From Nocardioides nematodiphilus (GTDB lineage Bacteria; Actinomycetota; Actinomycetes; Propionibacteriales; Nocardioidaceae): DNA of 64,000 nucleotides. The position numbers and the translations under genes are program-made. The notes below the pieces were generated by a model that made no database searches, was not told the origin of the DNA, and saw only the letters and a list, made by a program, of their open reading frames with translations. The stretch covers positions 124,001 through 188,000 of the forward strand of contig NZ_JAIWOY010000001.1 of NCBI RefSeq assembly GCF_020216525.1, given 5' to 3'. Of this stretch, positions 32,100-41,555 are shown piece after piece. How positions within the stretch are numbered: the first letter of the stretch is position 1; the number at the start of each line of letters is the position of its first letter.

Positions 32100-33884
32100 T
32101 TACCAGGAGCCGCCGCCACCGCCCCCTCCGCCACCACCGCCGCTGAACCCGCCCCCGCCGGAGGACGAGTGCTGGGTCGCGGTGTAGGAGGAGATGGCGG
32201 AACTCACGGTGCTGTTGAAGTCGTGCACCATCGCGTCGGCGAAGTTGCCGCCGTGCGCGCCGGTGTAGCCGGCGAAGAAGAACGGGACGGGCGGCTCGGA
32301 GCCGGTCTCCGCGCGATACTTCTTCGCCCACTCCTTCGCGCAGCCCATCGCGACCGCCCACGGGATGTAGGCGGTGTAGAGCTCCTGGCGCCCGGAGAAG
32401 TCGAAGCGCTGCTCGCTGCTCGGAGTCGACAGGATGCGCTTGAAGCCGCCGACCTCCGACCAGAGCCGGCGCCCCGGCGTGGTGCGCTTCGTACCGGCAC
32501 CGGTGCGGGCCATCGAGATGCCGCAGATCGCGAACGCGCCGGGGATGATGCCGAGCATCGACATCCCCAGCGGGCGCAGGAAGAGACAGACGCCGGCCAG
32601 GACCAGCCCGGCGATCACGAGGATGCCGCCGAACGGCCCGACGCCCGTACGGGAGAGGTTGCCCGAGCGGATGCCCCAGTCCTTGACCTCCTTCTCGAAG
32701 CTGTCGATGACGGACTTGAGGAACTGTCCATCGGTGACGTTCTTGCGGGTGATCGTGGTGGTGCTGTGGGGAGCGGCGCCGACGAAGCGGTCGATCAGGT
32801 CGAGCGTGACCGGATCCAGGTCGCGGCCGTCGGTCAGGCGGGTGAGGGTCCAGGCCTTGTCGTTCTGCTCCATCCGGATCGCGCCGCGCTCGGCGGCGTG
32901 CAGCAGCGAGCCGACGAAGGCCTCGCGCGGGATCCGCTCGTCCATCACGTAGACCGCCTGCGCCGGCCCGAGGCCGGCGGGCGGGACGTAGAGGATCTGG
33001 TACGCCGGCCTGCGCTCGCAAGCGTTGGCGCCGAGCGCCCCTCCGCCGATGGCCGCGCCGATGCCGACCACGACGACCATAACCAGCAGCGCCGGGCTGG
33101 TGCCGAAGACCGGGTCGAGGCGGGCCGTCCAGGGCAGGTGGTTGCCCTCCGCAGGCGTGTCGATGCCCATTCCGGCCTGGATGGTGACCGGCGTACGGGC
33201 GTCGAGGTGGTCCAGGTGCAGCGCGAGCCGCTGGGTGCCGTCGCCGTCGACCTGGCACGGCGCGGCGGCGTCACCCCAGCCGACCAGGCAGCCGGTGCGC
33301 CCCTCGGCGCTGGGCAGCACGGCGGCGGAGGGCAGCGTGACGTCGACGTCGACGTCGTCCATCTGCTGCTGCCAGCCGCCGGGGACGACGTTCCAGTAGA
33401 AGAGGCTGCCGCCGGCGCTCTGCTCCCAGGACGGGTCGCGGTCGCCGGGCAGCAGCACGCCGGGGATCGTGTAGCTGATCGTGTAGTGGTGCGTGCCGAT
33501 CGACAGGGTGCGATCCGCCGAGCCGATCTTGAGCACGGTGTAGCGGCCGAGGCCGCGGCTCTGCTTCTCGTACGGCTCCGGCTGGCCGTCGCGGGTGACC
33601 GAGATGGCCGCCGGGTCGCGGCGTGCGTGCGGGGCGTTGCCGTCGTTGCGGTCGAAGAACCGGAAGATGCCGTGCCGGTCGCCGGTGCTGACCTGGAGGT
33701 CGATCTGCTCGACAGCGGTCAGCTCGCCGTCGGCGGCGACGTCGAACGCCGCGTGGTAGCTCGTGATCCGCGTCGGCTCGTAGCCGCCGTCCCCCTCGCC
33801 GCCCATCCCCCAGAAGAGCGCGGGCGCGCAGAGCACCGCCGCGATCAGGAGGATGCCGAGGATGTACGCCGGGACACGGGTCAC
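32100..33884 (-). CDS. DUF2207 membrane protein with glycine-rich tail
   Basis: 594 residues from GTG 33884. A signal/anchor helix (ILGILLIAAVLCAPALFW) is followed by an extracellular DUF2207 domain (YHAAFDVAADGELTAVEQIDL, GIFRFFDRNDG, HHYTISYTIPGVLLPG). Three hydrophobic segments and a cytoplasmic domain come next. The C-terminus is SSSGGGGFSGGG followed by a run of Gly ending SW, a feature of this family. The product sits with LemA in a two-gene unit; the role is unknown. Confidence 0.88.
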   Translation of the reverse strand: MTRVPAYILGILLIAAVLCAPALFWGMGGEGDGGYEPTRITSYHAAFDVAADGELTAVEQIDLQVSTGDRHGIFRFFDRNDGNAPHARRDPAAISVTRDGQPEPYEKQSRGLGRYTVLKIGSADRTLSIGTHHYTISYTIPGVLLPGDRDPSWEQSAGGSLFYWNVVPGGWQQQMDDVDVDVTLPSAAVLPSAEGRTGCLVGWGDAAAPCQVDGDGTQRLALHLDHLDARTPVTIQAGMGIDTPAEGNHLPWTARLDPVFGTSPALLVMVVVVGIGAAIGGGALGANACERRPAYQILYVPPAGLGPAQAVYVMDERIPREAFVGSLLHAAERGAIRMEQNDKAWTLTRLTDGRDLDPVTLDLIDRFVGAAPHSTTTITRKNVTDGQFLKSVIDSFEKEVKDWGIRSGNLSRTGVGPFGGILVIAGLVLAGVCLFLRPLGMSMLGIIPGAFAICGISMARTGAGTKRTTPGRRLWSEVGGFKRILSTPSSEQRFDFSGRQELYTAYIPWAVAMGCAKEWAKKYRAETGSEPPVPFFFAGYTGAHGGNFADAMVHDFNSTVSSAISSYTATQHSSSGGGGFSGGGGGGGGGGGSW

Positions 33885-33975
33885 GCTCGAACACTAGGCG
33901 ATCAAGCGAGCGGCAGCGCGAGCGAGGGACGAGCTCAGGCGTTGTCCGCGAGCGCGGGAGCCAGCCGCGAAGCGG
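33885..33975. other. Short gap between coxG-like and DUF2207 genes
   Basis: AGCCGC (33963-33968) and GCGGCT (33972-33977) make a small hairpin overlapping the CoxG stop. The rest is GC-rich and unremarkable. Confidence 0.35.
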
Positions 33976-34677
33976 CTAGGGTCGGCGGCCCCGGCGGCGC
34001 CACAGGATGAGCACAAGAACCAGCGCGCCGAGCCCCGCCGCGGCCTGCTTGCCGTACGACTTGAGCAGCACCGGCAGGACGGTCGCACCCAGGTCGATGG
34101 CGTCGTCCCGCGGGGGCTGGGTCCGGACCGGCGCCGTGGGCAGCGACGGGGCTGCGACGGGTGCGGGCGCGGCGGCCCCAGATGCAGAGTCGGCGGCCGC
34201 TGGTGCCGGTTCGGCGGCGTGCTCCCCCGATTCGGCGGAGCGGTGCTCGAGGCAGGCGACGAACTGGGCGAGCAGCTTGTCGGAGACGTCCTGCATCACC
34301 CCGCGGCCGAACTGGGCGGGCTTGCCGGTGATCGTCAGGTCGGTGTCGATCCGCACGTCGGTGCTGGTGCCGTCGGCCGTCGCCGCCATCGTCGCGTTGA
34401 CGATCGCGCCGGCGGTCCCGTTGCCACGCTTGTCGCGGCCCTTGGCCTCGACGGTGAAGGTGTGCGCGGCCGGGTCCTTGGCGACGAACGCCCCTGAGCC
34501 GGCGTAGACCAGCGCGATCGGCCCGAGCTTCACCTTCACGGTGCCCTCGAAGGTGTCTCCCTCGGCGGCGGTGACCTGCGCGCCGGGGAAGCAGGTCGCG
34601 AGGTCCGCGATCTCGCCGAAGCGCGCCCAGGTCTCCTCGACGGTGCCCGGCACGGTGAAGCGGTGGCTCAGCTCCAC
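33976..34677 (-). CDS. coxG: CoxG-like SRPBCC protein with C-terminal membrane anchor
   Basis: 233 residues from GTG 34677. Residues 1-150 are the CoxG/SRPBCC fold (SHRFTVPGTVEETWARFGEIADLATCFPGAQV, EGTVKVKLGPIALVYAGSG, DTDLTITGKPAQFGRGVMQDVSDKLLAQFVACL). An Ala/Pro-rich linker leads to a terminal helix (AAGLGALVLVLILWRRRGRRP). CoxG recruits CO dehydrogenase to the membrane in known systems, and the tail helix fits. It is the last of four cox-type genes, four bases after coxM. Confidence 0.85.
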   Translation of the reverse strand: MELSHRFTVPGTVEETWARFGEIADLATCFPGAQVTAAEGDTFEGTVKVKLGPIALVYAGSGAFVAKDPAAHTFTVEAKGRDKRGNGTAGAIVNATMAATADGTSTDVRIDTDLTITGKPAQFGRGVMQDVSDKLLAQFVACLEHRSAESGEHAAEPAPAAADSASGAAAPAPVAAPSLPTAPVRTQPPRDDAIDLGATVLPVLLKSYGKQAAAGLGALVLVLILWRRRGRRP

Positions 34678-34681
34678 GCCC

Positions 34682-35545
34682 TCACCCCTCCCCGAGCCCG
34701 GCAGCGGCCGCGAGCGCGCGCCGGGTGAGGACCTGGGCCAGGTGGAGCCGGTACTCGGCGCTGCCGTTGAGATCGGTCGGCGGGTTGGTGCCCTCGACGG
34801 CGCGGCCCGCCGCGGCCGCGAACGACTCGGCGCTCGCCGGCTGCCCGACCAGCGCCTCCTCGACACCGCGGGCACGGATCGGGGTGCTGCCCATGTTGGT
34901 CAGCCCGACCCCGGCGCCCGTGACCGTGCCACCCTCGACCCGGACCGTCGCGGCGACCGCGCAGATCGGCCACTGGTGCTCGACGCGGACGAACTTCTCA
35001 TAGCGCGAGCCCCAGCCGGTGTGCTTGGGGATCCGGACCTCGACGAGGATCTCGTCCTCGCCGATCGCGGTCTCGAAGAGGTCCACGAAGAAGTCGTCGG
35101 CGTCCACCTGGCGCATGCCGCCGGCGCCGGCGATGACGAAGACCGCGCCCAGCGCCCGGGCCGGCCCGCCCAGGTCACCGGCCGGGTCGGCGTGCGCGAG
35201 GGCCCCGCCGAAGGTGCCGCGGTGGCGTACCTGCACGTCGGCGAGCCGCTCGACGGCGGCGCTGATGAGGCCGGCGTGCTGCGCCACGAGCGGGTCGTTG
35301 CCGACCACGCTGTGGGGCGTCATCGCGCCGATCACGATCGCATCGCCCTCCTCCCGGATCCCGCGCAGGGAGTCGATGCGGCCCAGGTCGATGATCCACT
35401 CGGGGGCGTTGAGCCGCATCCGCAGCACCGGCAGGAGGCTCTGGCCGCCGGCGAGGATCTTCGCCTCATCGCCGTGCTCCCGGAGCGCGGCGAGGGCCTC
35501 ATCGAGGGAGGTCGGGGCGACGTAGTCGAAGGGTGCGGGGATCAC
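34682..35545 (-). CDS. coxM: Molybdenum hydroxylase FAD-binding subunit (CoxM type)
   Basis: 287 residues from GTG 35545; GTGA overlaps the coxL stop. FAD-binding motifs are AKILAGGQSLLPVLRMRL and RHRGTFGGALAHADPAGD, followed by the C-terminal CO_deh_flav_C region (GVGLTNMGSTPIRARGVEEAL). It carries electrons from the Fe-S subunit to the acceptor. Confidence 0.93.
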   Translation of the reverse strand: MIPAPFDYVAPTSLDEALAALREHGDEAKILAGGQSLLPVLRMRLNAPEWIIDLGRIDSLRGIREEGDAIVIGAMTPHSVVGNDPLVAQHAGLISAAVERLADVQVRHRGTFGGALAHADPAGDLGGPARALGAVFVIAGAGGMRQVDADDFFVDLFETAIGEDEILVEVRIPKHTGWGSRYEKFVRVEHQWPICAVAATVRVEGGTVTGAGVGLTNMGSTPIRARGVEEALVGQPASAESFAAAAGRAVEGTNPPTDLNGSAEYRLHLAQVLTRRALAAAAGLGEG

Positions 35546-38046
35546 TGGTCTGCTCCTGTCGTACGGTCCACGGTCCCGGACATCCCGGTCGACTCGTCGA
35601 AGTGCGGTGCGGCCGCACCGGGCGTCTCGCCACCGGCGCCACCGCCCTGGATGGCCCGCCAGACCCGCTCGGGCGTGCAGGGCATCGCGACGTCGTGCAC
35701 GCCGTAGGGCCGCAGCGCGTCGACCACGGCGTTGACGACCGCCGGCGTCGAGGCGATGGTGCCCGCCTCGCCGACGCCCTTCGCGCCGAGGCTGTTGGTG
35801 GTGGCCGGCGAGGTGGTGTGGTCGATCTGGAAGCTGATCGTGTCGGCCGCGGTCGGCAGGAGGTAGTCCACGAAGCTGCCGGTCACCAGGGTGCCGCCCT
35901 CGTCGTGCACGGCCTCCTCGAACAGCGCCTGCGCGATGCCCTGGACCAGGCCGCCGTGCACCTGGCCGGCGACGATCAGCGGGTTGATCACCACGCCGAT
36001 GTCGTCGCAGGCGACGTAGGAGCGCATCGTCACCTTGCCGGTCTCGGTGTCGACCTCGACCGCGCACAGATGGGTGCCGTGCGGGTAGTTGAAGTTCACC
36101 GGGTCGAAGGTCGCCTCCGCGTCGATCGAGGGCTCCATCCCGTCGGGCAGGTTGTGCGCGGCGAAGGTCGCGGTGGCCAGGTCCTGCAGCGCCACCCCGG
36201 CGTCGGTGCCGCGCACCCCGAAGCGGCCGTCCTTGAACTCCAGGTCCTCGACGCTCGCCTCGAGCAGGTGCGCCGCGAGCGGGCGGGCCTTCTCGATCAC
36301 CTTGTCCGCGGCCCGTACGACCGCCTCACCGCCGACGACGAGCGAGCGCGAGCCGTACGTGTCGAGTCCCTTGTGGGCGATCTGGGTGTCACCGTGCAGC
36401 ACCTCGACGTCCTCGAACGGCACCCCGAGCCGGTCGGCGACGATCTGGCTGAACGCCGTCTCGTGGCCCTGGCCGTGCGCGCTGGCGCCGGTGACGACCT
36501 CGACCTTGCCGGTGGCGAGCATCCGGATGCTGGCGTGCTCCCAGCCGCCGGCGCCGTAGTCGAGACTGCCCAGCACGCGGCTCGGCGCGAGCCCGCACAT
36601 CTCGGTGAACGTCGAGACCCCGATGCCGAGCTGGACCTTGTCGCCGGACTCGCGGCGGCGCTGCTGCTCGGCGCGCAGCTCGTCGTAGCCGAACATCTCC
36701 TTGGCGCGTGCGGTGGCGGCCTCGTAGTTCCCGGAGTCGTACTCCAGGCCCGCCACCGTGGTGAACGGGAACTCCTCGTGCGTGATCCAGTTGCGCTGGC
36801 GGATCTCGAGCGGGTCGACGCCGACCTCGGCGGCGAGCTCGTCCATCAGCCGCTCGATCGCGAAGGTCGCCTCGGGCCGGCCGGCGCCGCGGTAGGCGTC
36901 GGTCCAGGTCTTGTTGGTCAGCACCGTCTGGCAGGCGAAGTGGTAGGCCGGGAACTTGTAGATGGCGTTGAACATGAACGCGCCGAGCACCGGCACGCCA
37001 CCGCCGACGATCGCCACGTACGCCCCCAGGTCGGCGAGCAGCTCGACCTTCAAGCCGGTGACCCTGCCGTCCCTGCCCGCGGCCAGCGTCAGCTTCTGCC
37101 ACTGGTCGCGGCCGTGGTGGGCGCTCATCAGGGACTCGGAGCGGGTCTCGGTGTACTTCACCGGCTTGCCCAGGCGACGGGCCAGCGCGAAGACGATCAT
37201 CTCCTCCGGTGTCTGCTGCAGCTTGCCGCCGAAGCCGCCGCCCACGTCGGGGGCGATCACCCGGATCTTCGACTCCGGCACGCCGGTGGTCGCGGCCAGC
37301 GCGAAGCGCAGGATGTGCGGGATCTGGGTGGCCGACCACATCGTGATCTGCTCCCCGGTCGGGTCGACCACGGTGCTGCGCGGCTCCATGAAGGCCGGGA
37401 TGAGGCGCTGCTGGCGGTACTCGCGCTCGAGCACGATCCCGTCGGTGCGCGCCGCGGCGATGGCCTGCTCGACGTCGCCGCCGGTGCCGGCCTGGCCGCT
37501 GTCGAAGACCCAGTACGCGCTCTTGTTGGTGCCCAGGTCGGGGTGCGCCAGCGCTCCGCCGTTCTCCGCGGTGGCCGCAGCCGCCTCCTTGAGATCCAGC
37601 GCGGCCGGCAGCTCGTCGTAGTCGACCTCGACCAGCTCGGCGGCGTCGCGCGCCTCCGCGGCCGTACGGGCGACCACGACCGCCACGATCTCGCCGGCGA
37701 ACGCGGCCCGGTCCGACGCGATCGGCGCGTGGCCCGGCGTGACCTGCTCGGGGGTGATCGGCCAGGCGTTGATGCAGACGCCGAGGCTCTCGTCGAGATC
37801 GGCGGCGGTGACGACGTCCACGATGCCGGTGGCCTGCTTGGCCGCGGTCGCGTCGATGCCGGTGATCCGCGCGTGGGCGAAGGGGCTGCGCACCATCGCC
37901 AGGTGCAGCATCCCGGGCAAGGTGATGTTGTCGGTCCAGCGGGTGCGACCGGTGATCAGCCGCGCGTCCTCCTTGCGGCGGCGATCGCGCCCGATCTCCT
38001 TCTCCAGGGCGGGAGCCGGGGACGCTGACTCTTCGACGGCGGTCAT
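35542..38046 (-). CDS. coxL: Molybdenum hydroxylase large subunit, form II CoxL type
   Basis: 834 residues from ATG 38046, overlapping the coxS stop by four bases. It binds the molybdenum cofactor: [23 protein letters not shown] and [11 protein letters not shown] with the active-site Glu. The active-site loop reads AYRGAGR (about 384-390), the form II signature; true form I CO dehydrogenases have AYxCSFR. CO oxidation is therefore doubtful, and an aldehyde or heterocycle substrate is as likely. The pathway cannot be named from context. Confidence 0.9.
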   Translation of the reverse strand: MTAVEESASPAPALEKEIGRDRRRKEDARLITGRTRWTDNITLPGMLHLAMVRSPFAHARITGIDATAAKQATGIVDVVTAADLDESLGVCINAWPITPEQVTPGHAPIASDRAAFAGEIVAVVVARTAAEARDAAELVEVDYDELPAALDLKEAAAATAENGGALAHPDLGTNKSAYWVFDSGQAGTGGDVEQAIAAARTDGIVLEREYRQQRLIPAFMEPRSTVVDPTGEQITMWSATQIPHILRFALAATTGVPESKIRVIAPDVGGGFGGKLQQTPEEMIVFALARRLGKPVKYTETRSESLMSAHHGRDQWQKLTLAAGRDGRVTGLKVELLADLGAYVAIVGGGVPVLGAFMFNAIYKFPAYHFACQTVLTNKTWTDAYRGAGRPEATFAIERLMDELAAEVGVDPLEIRQRNWITHEEFPFTTVAGLEYDSGNYEAATARAKEMFGYDELRAEQQRRRESGDKVQLGIGVSTFTEMCGLAPSRVLGSLDYGAGGWEHASIRMLATGKVEVVTGASAHGQGHETAFSQIVADRLGVPFEDVEVLHGDTQIAHKGLDTYGSRSLVVGGEAVVRAADKVIEKARPLAAHLLEASVEDLEFKDGRFGVRGTDAGVALQDLATATFAAHNLPDGMEPSIDAEATFDPVNFNYPHGTHLCAVEVDTETGKVTMRSYVACDDIGVVINPLIVAGQVHGGLVQGIAQALFEEAVHDEGGTLVTGSFVDYLLPTAADTISFQIDHTTSPATTNSLGAKGVGEAGTIASTPAVVNAVVDALRPYGVHDVAMPCTPERVWRAIQGGGAGGETPGAAAPHFDESTGMSGTVDRTTGADQ

Positions 38047-38528
38047 GCGGTCACCTCGTTCGGTGCGACGGGTTGGCCGCTGGCGTGCTGCACCGCGCGG
38101 ACGATGTTGTGGTAGCCCGTGCAGCGGCAGAGGTTGCCCTCGATGCCGAGCCGGATCTCCTCCTCGGTCGGCTTCGGGTTGTCCTTCAGCAGATCGACGC
38201 TCTGCATGATCATCCCCGGCGTGCAGAAGCCGCACTGTAGGCCGTGGCACTCGCGGAAGGCCTCCTGCACCGGGTGCAGCTGTCCGTTCTGGGCCAGCCC
38301 CTCGATGGTGGTGACCTCGCTCCCGTCGGCCTGCACGGCCAGGACGTTGCACGACTTCACCGACCGGCCGTCGAGGTGGACGGTGCAGGCACCGCAGTTG
38401 CTGGTGTCGCAGCCGACGACGGTGCCGGTCTTGCCGAGCTTCTCGCGCAGGTACTGCACCAGCAGCATCCGCGGCTCGATGTCATCGGCGACCCGCATGC
38501 CGTCGACGACGAGGTTGATCCGGGTCAT
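38043..38528 (-). CDS. coxS: Molybdenum hydroxylase iron-sulfur subunit (CoxS type)
   Basis: 161 residues from ATG 38528 after GGAGAG. The plant-type [2Fe-2S] cluster is [22 protein letters not shown] and the second cluster uses CGFCTPG and CRCTGYHNI. First gene of the S-L-M-G operon, divergent from kynA with 89 bases between starts. Confidence 0.95.
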   Translation of the reverse strand: MTRINLVVDGMRVADDIEPRMLLVQYLREKLGKTGTVVGCDTSNCGACTVHLDGRSVKSCNVLAVQADGSEVTTIEGLAQNGQLHPVQEAFRECHGLQCGFCTPGMIMQSVDLLKDNPKPTEEEIRLGIEGNLCRCTGYHNIVRAVQHASGQPVAPNEVTA

Positions 38529-38617
38529 GGGCTCTCCCGTGGGGCGCTCCGATATGGTCCAGATCACAGTAGGGACGCGAGGGTTGGTCCCTGGTTGGTG
38601 CACCTGGGAGGCGCGTG

Positions 38618-39478
38618 ATGAGCACGGACGACCGTACGGAAGACGCCGGGCTGCGCCCGCTCGAGGAGGGCGTACGGACCGACCTGGCGGCGGAGATGAC
38701 CTACGCCGACTATCTGGGGCTCGAGCGCCTGCTGAGCGCGCAGCACCCGCTCAGCGACCACCCCGATGAGCTGCTCTTCATCATCCAGCACCAGACCACC
38801 GAGCTGTGGTTCACCCTCGTCCTGCACGAGCTGCGGGGCGTGCGCCGCTACCTGGACGAGGACGACGTGTCGCGGGCCCGCAAGGGGCTGGCGCGGGTCA
38901 AGCACATCTTCCGCACGCTCACCGAGCAGTGGTCGGTGCTGGCGACGCTGACCCCGACGGAGTACGGCGAGTTCCGCGGCGTGCTGGCCTCCGCCTCGGG
39001 CTTCCAGTCGGCGCAGTACCGAGCGGTGGAGTTCCTGCTCGGCAACAAGCACCCGGGCATGCTCAAGGTCTTCGAGTCGGATCCGCCGGCACACGCGATG
39101 CTCGCCGAGCTGCTCGACTCCCCCACCGTCTACGACGCGTTCCTACGGCAGCTGGCCCGTCAGGGTCACCCGATCCCGGCCGAGGTGCTCGAGCGCGACG
39201 TCAGCCGGCCGTGGGTGCAGCAGGCGGCGCTGGTCCCGGTCTTCGCGGAGATCTACGGCGACACCGAGACCCACTGGGCCGCCTATGCGACGTGCGAGGA
39301 CCTGGTCGACCTGGAGGACGCCTTCCAGCTGTGGCGCTTCCGGCACCTGCGCACGGTGCAGCGCACCATCGGCTTCAAGACCGGCACCGGCGGCTCCTCG
39401 GGCGTCGGCTTCCTGAAGCGGGCGCTGGACCTCACGTTCTTCCCCGAGCTCTACGAGGTCCGTACGGTGTTGGGATGA
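38618..39478 (+). CDS. kynA: Tryptophan 2,3-dioxygenase
   Basis: 286 residues from ATG 38618 (a GTG lies one codon earlier). A heme enzyme that opens the indole ring to N-formylkynurenine. Motifs: [39 protein letters not shown] (heme-site region), [14 protein letters not shown] and [25 protein letters not shown]. First of three genes joined by four-base overlaps that convert tryptophan toward anthranilate. Confidence 0.96.
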   Translation: MSTDDRTEDAGLRPLEEGVRTDLAAEMTYADYLGLERLLSAQHPLSDHPDELLFIIQHQTTELWFTLVLHELRGVRRYLDEDDVSRARKGLARVKHIFRTLTEQWSVLATLTPTEYGEFRGVLASASGFQSAQYRAVEFLLGNKHPGMLKVFESDPPAHAMLAELLDSPTVYDAFLRQLARQGHPIPAEVLERDVSRPWVQQAALVPVFAEIYGDTETHWAAYATCEDLVDLEDAFQLWRFRHLRTVQRTIGFKTGTGGSSGVGFLKRALDLTFFPELYEVRTVLG

Positions 39479-40338
39479 GCGCGACGATGACGCGCCTGCC
39501 GGGCGTGATCGACCGGCACGTGCACCTGGGACTGGTCGATCACGCCCCGCTGACCAGGTCGCCGCTGGTGGAGGTGCACGACCTGGGCTGGTCGCCCACG
39601 GCCGCCGCCGCCTGGCGCGCGTCGCCTCCCGGCGACCTGGTGACCGTCCGGGCGGCAGGGCCGTTCCACACCGCCCCCGGCGGCTACCCGACCGGGCGGT
39701 CCTGGGCGCCGGGCGACGCCGTCCGCGCGGTGCCCGACCCTACTGCGGCCCGGTCCGCCGTCGCGACGCTGGTCCAGGAGGGCTTCGACGCGGTCAAGAT
39801 CACCCTGCACACCGAGATGCCGCTGCTCTCCTACGCCGCGCTGCGGGCGCTGGTCGAGGCCGCCCACGACGCCGGGCTGCCCGCGCTCGTCCACGCCGAG
39901 GGCGAGGGTCAGGCCGCACGGGCGATCGATGCCGGCGCCGACGTCCTGGTGCACGCCCCCTGGACCGAACGGCTCGACGACGAGGTCCTGGCGCGAGGCA
40001 CGTCGATGACCTGGATCTCCACGCTCGCGATCCATGACGAGGCACACCGGGCCATCGCCCTCGACAACCTGCGCCGCTTCCGCAAGCACGGCGGAACGGT
40101 CGTGTACGGCACCGACATGGGCAACGGGCCGACGCCGGTCGGCCCGAACCCCGACGAGATCCGGCTGCTCGGCGCCGCGGGCCTGGTCGGCGACGACCTG
40201 CTCGTCGCGGTGCTCGGGCCACTCGAGGACCCCGCTCCCGAGCGGACCCTGGTCTCCTCCATGCCGCGTCCGCGCGGCGCCGAGGACCTGATCGCCTGGC
40301 TGGCCTCCGCCACCCGACTCACCCTGGAGCAACCGTGA
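39475..40338 (+). CDS. Amidohydrolase-superfamily protein inside the kyn operon, candidate formamidase
   Basis: 287 residues from ATG 39475, overlapping the kynA and kynU reading frames by four bases each. A full amidohydrolase metal site is visible: H15-x-H17 in IDRHVHLG, K108 in AVKITLH (possible carboxylated Lys), H140 in LVHAEGEG, H160 in VHAPW and D214 in YGTDMG. The pathway needs N-formylkynurenine formamidase between KynA and KynU, but no KynB cyclase-like or alpha/beta-hydrolase formamidase is present. I infer a non-orthologous formamidase. It could instead act on another cyclic amide or ester. Confidence 0.75.
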   Translation: MSATMTRLPGVIDRHVHLGLVDHAPLTRSPLVEVHDLGWSPTAAAAWRASPPGDLVTVRAAGPFHTAPGGYPTGRSWAPGDAVRAVPDPTAARSAVATLVQEGFDAVKITLHTEMPLLSYAALRALVEAAHDAGLPALVHAEGEGQAARAIDAGADVLVHAPWTERLDDEVLARGTSMTWISTLAIHDEAHRAIALDNLRRFRKHGGTVVYGTDMGNGPTPVGPNPDEIRLLGAAGLVGDDLLVAVLGPLEDPAPERTLVSSMPRPRGAEDLIAWLASATRLTLEQP

Positions 40339-41549
40339 CCGACCTCGACGCCCGGGCCAAGGAGCTCGACGCCGCCGACCCGCTGGCGCACCATCGCGAC
40401 GCGTTCGTCCGTACGGAGGGCGTGACCGCCTACCTCGACGGCAACTCGCTCGGCCGGCCGCTGCACGCCACCGGAGCCGCGCTCGCGGACTTCGTCGGGA
40501 CGACGTGGGGCGACCGCCTGATCCGGGCCTGGGACGAGGAGTGGATGGACGCCCCGACCGTGCTCGGCGACCGGATCGGCCGGGTCCTGCTCGGCGCCGC
40601 CGCCGGACAGACCATCGTCGGCGACTCGACGACGGTGATGCTCTACAAGCTGGCGCACGCCGCTCTCACCGCACAGCCGGACCGCGACGAGGTCGTCGCG
40701 TGTGCCGACGACTTCCCCACCGACCGCTTCATCCTGGAGGGACTGGCCGCCGAGCGGGGTCTGACGATGCGCTGGCTGAGCGTCGACCCGCGCACCGGGG
40801 TGACCCTCGAGCAGGTCGAGGGAGTGCTGTCGGAGCGGACGGCGCTCGTCCTGCTCAGCCACGTCTCGTACCGGTCGGCGTGGATCGCCGACATGGCCGG
40901 CATCACCGCGGCCGCCCACCGGGTAGGCGCGCTGGTGCTGTGGGACCTCTGCCACGCGGTCGGCGTCCTCGACCTCGCCCTCGACGCGCTCGGCGTCGAC
41001 CTGGCCGTGGGCTGCACGTACAAGTACCTGAACGGCGGTCCCGGCGCCCCCGCGTTCGGCTATGTCGCCACCGGCCTGCACGAGCGGCTGCGTCAGCCGA
41101 TCCAGGGCTGGATGGGTGCGGCCGACCCGTTCGCGATGGGCGAGCGGTACGAGCCCGCGAGCGGCATCCGGCGCTTCATCAGCGGCACCCCGCCGATCGT
41201 CGGGATGCTGCCGATGCGCGGCATGCTCGACCTGCTGGAGGCGGCCGGCATCGCGTCGGTGCGGGCGAAGTCGGTGGCGCTGACCGAGCTCGCGATCGAG
41301 GTGCACGACGAGCTGCTCGCGCCGCTCGGCGTCGAGCTGGCCTCGCCCCGCGACCCCGCGCTACGCGGCGGTCACGTGACCCTCGATCACCCCCGCTTCC
41401 GCGAGCTCACCGTCGGCCTGTGGGAGCGCGGCGTCATCCCCGACTTCCGCCCGCCGCACGGCCTGCGCATCGGGCTCTCCCCGCTGAGCACGAGCTTCAC
41501 CGAGGTCGTGATCGGCCTCACCGAGGGCGCCGCCCTCCTGGAGCGGTAG
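40335..41549 (+). CDS. kynU: Kynureninase
   Basis: 404 residues from GTG 40335, GTGA overlapping the previous stop. A PLP enzyme that cleaves kynurenine to anthranilate and alanine. Motifs: YLDGNSLGRPL, WMDAPTVLGDRIGRVLLGA, SHVSYRSAWIADM, DLCHAVGVLDL and the PLP lysine in GCTYKYLNGGPGAPAF. Length is typical. Together with kynA it makes a catabolic tryptophan operon. Confidence 0.95.
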   Translation: MTDLDARAKELDAADPLAHHRDAFVRTEGVTAYLDGNSLGRPLHATGAALADFVGTTWGDRLIRAWDEEWMDAPTVLGDRIGRVLLGAAAGQTIVGDSTTVMLYKLAHAALTAQPDRDEVVACADDFPTDRFILEGLAAERGLTMRWLSVDPRTGVTLEQVEGVLSERTALVLLSHVSYRSAWIADMAGITAAAHRVGALVLWDLCHAVGVLDLALDALGVDLAVGCTYKYLNGGPGAPAFGYVATGLHERLRQPIQGWMGAADPFAMGERYEPASGIRRFISGTPPIVGMLPMRGMLDLLEAAGIASVRAKSVALTELAIEVHDELLAPLGVELASPRDPALRGGHVTLDHPRFRELTVGLWERGVIPDFRPPHGLRIGLSPLSTSFTEVVIGLTEGAALLER

Positions 41550-41555
41550 TCCGCG

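Noticed and set aside
35533..38028. An 831-codon open frame on the plus strand opposite coxL
   Set aside because: Same shadow composition, and coxL has clear cofactor motifs on the other strand.
33976..38528. Genuine form I CO dehydrogenase operon
   Set aside because: The active-site loop is AYRGAGR, the form II signature.
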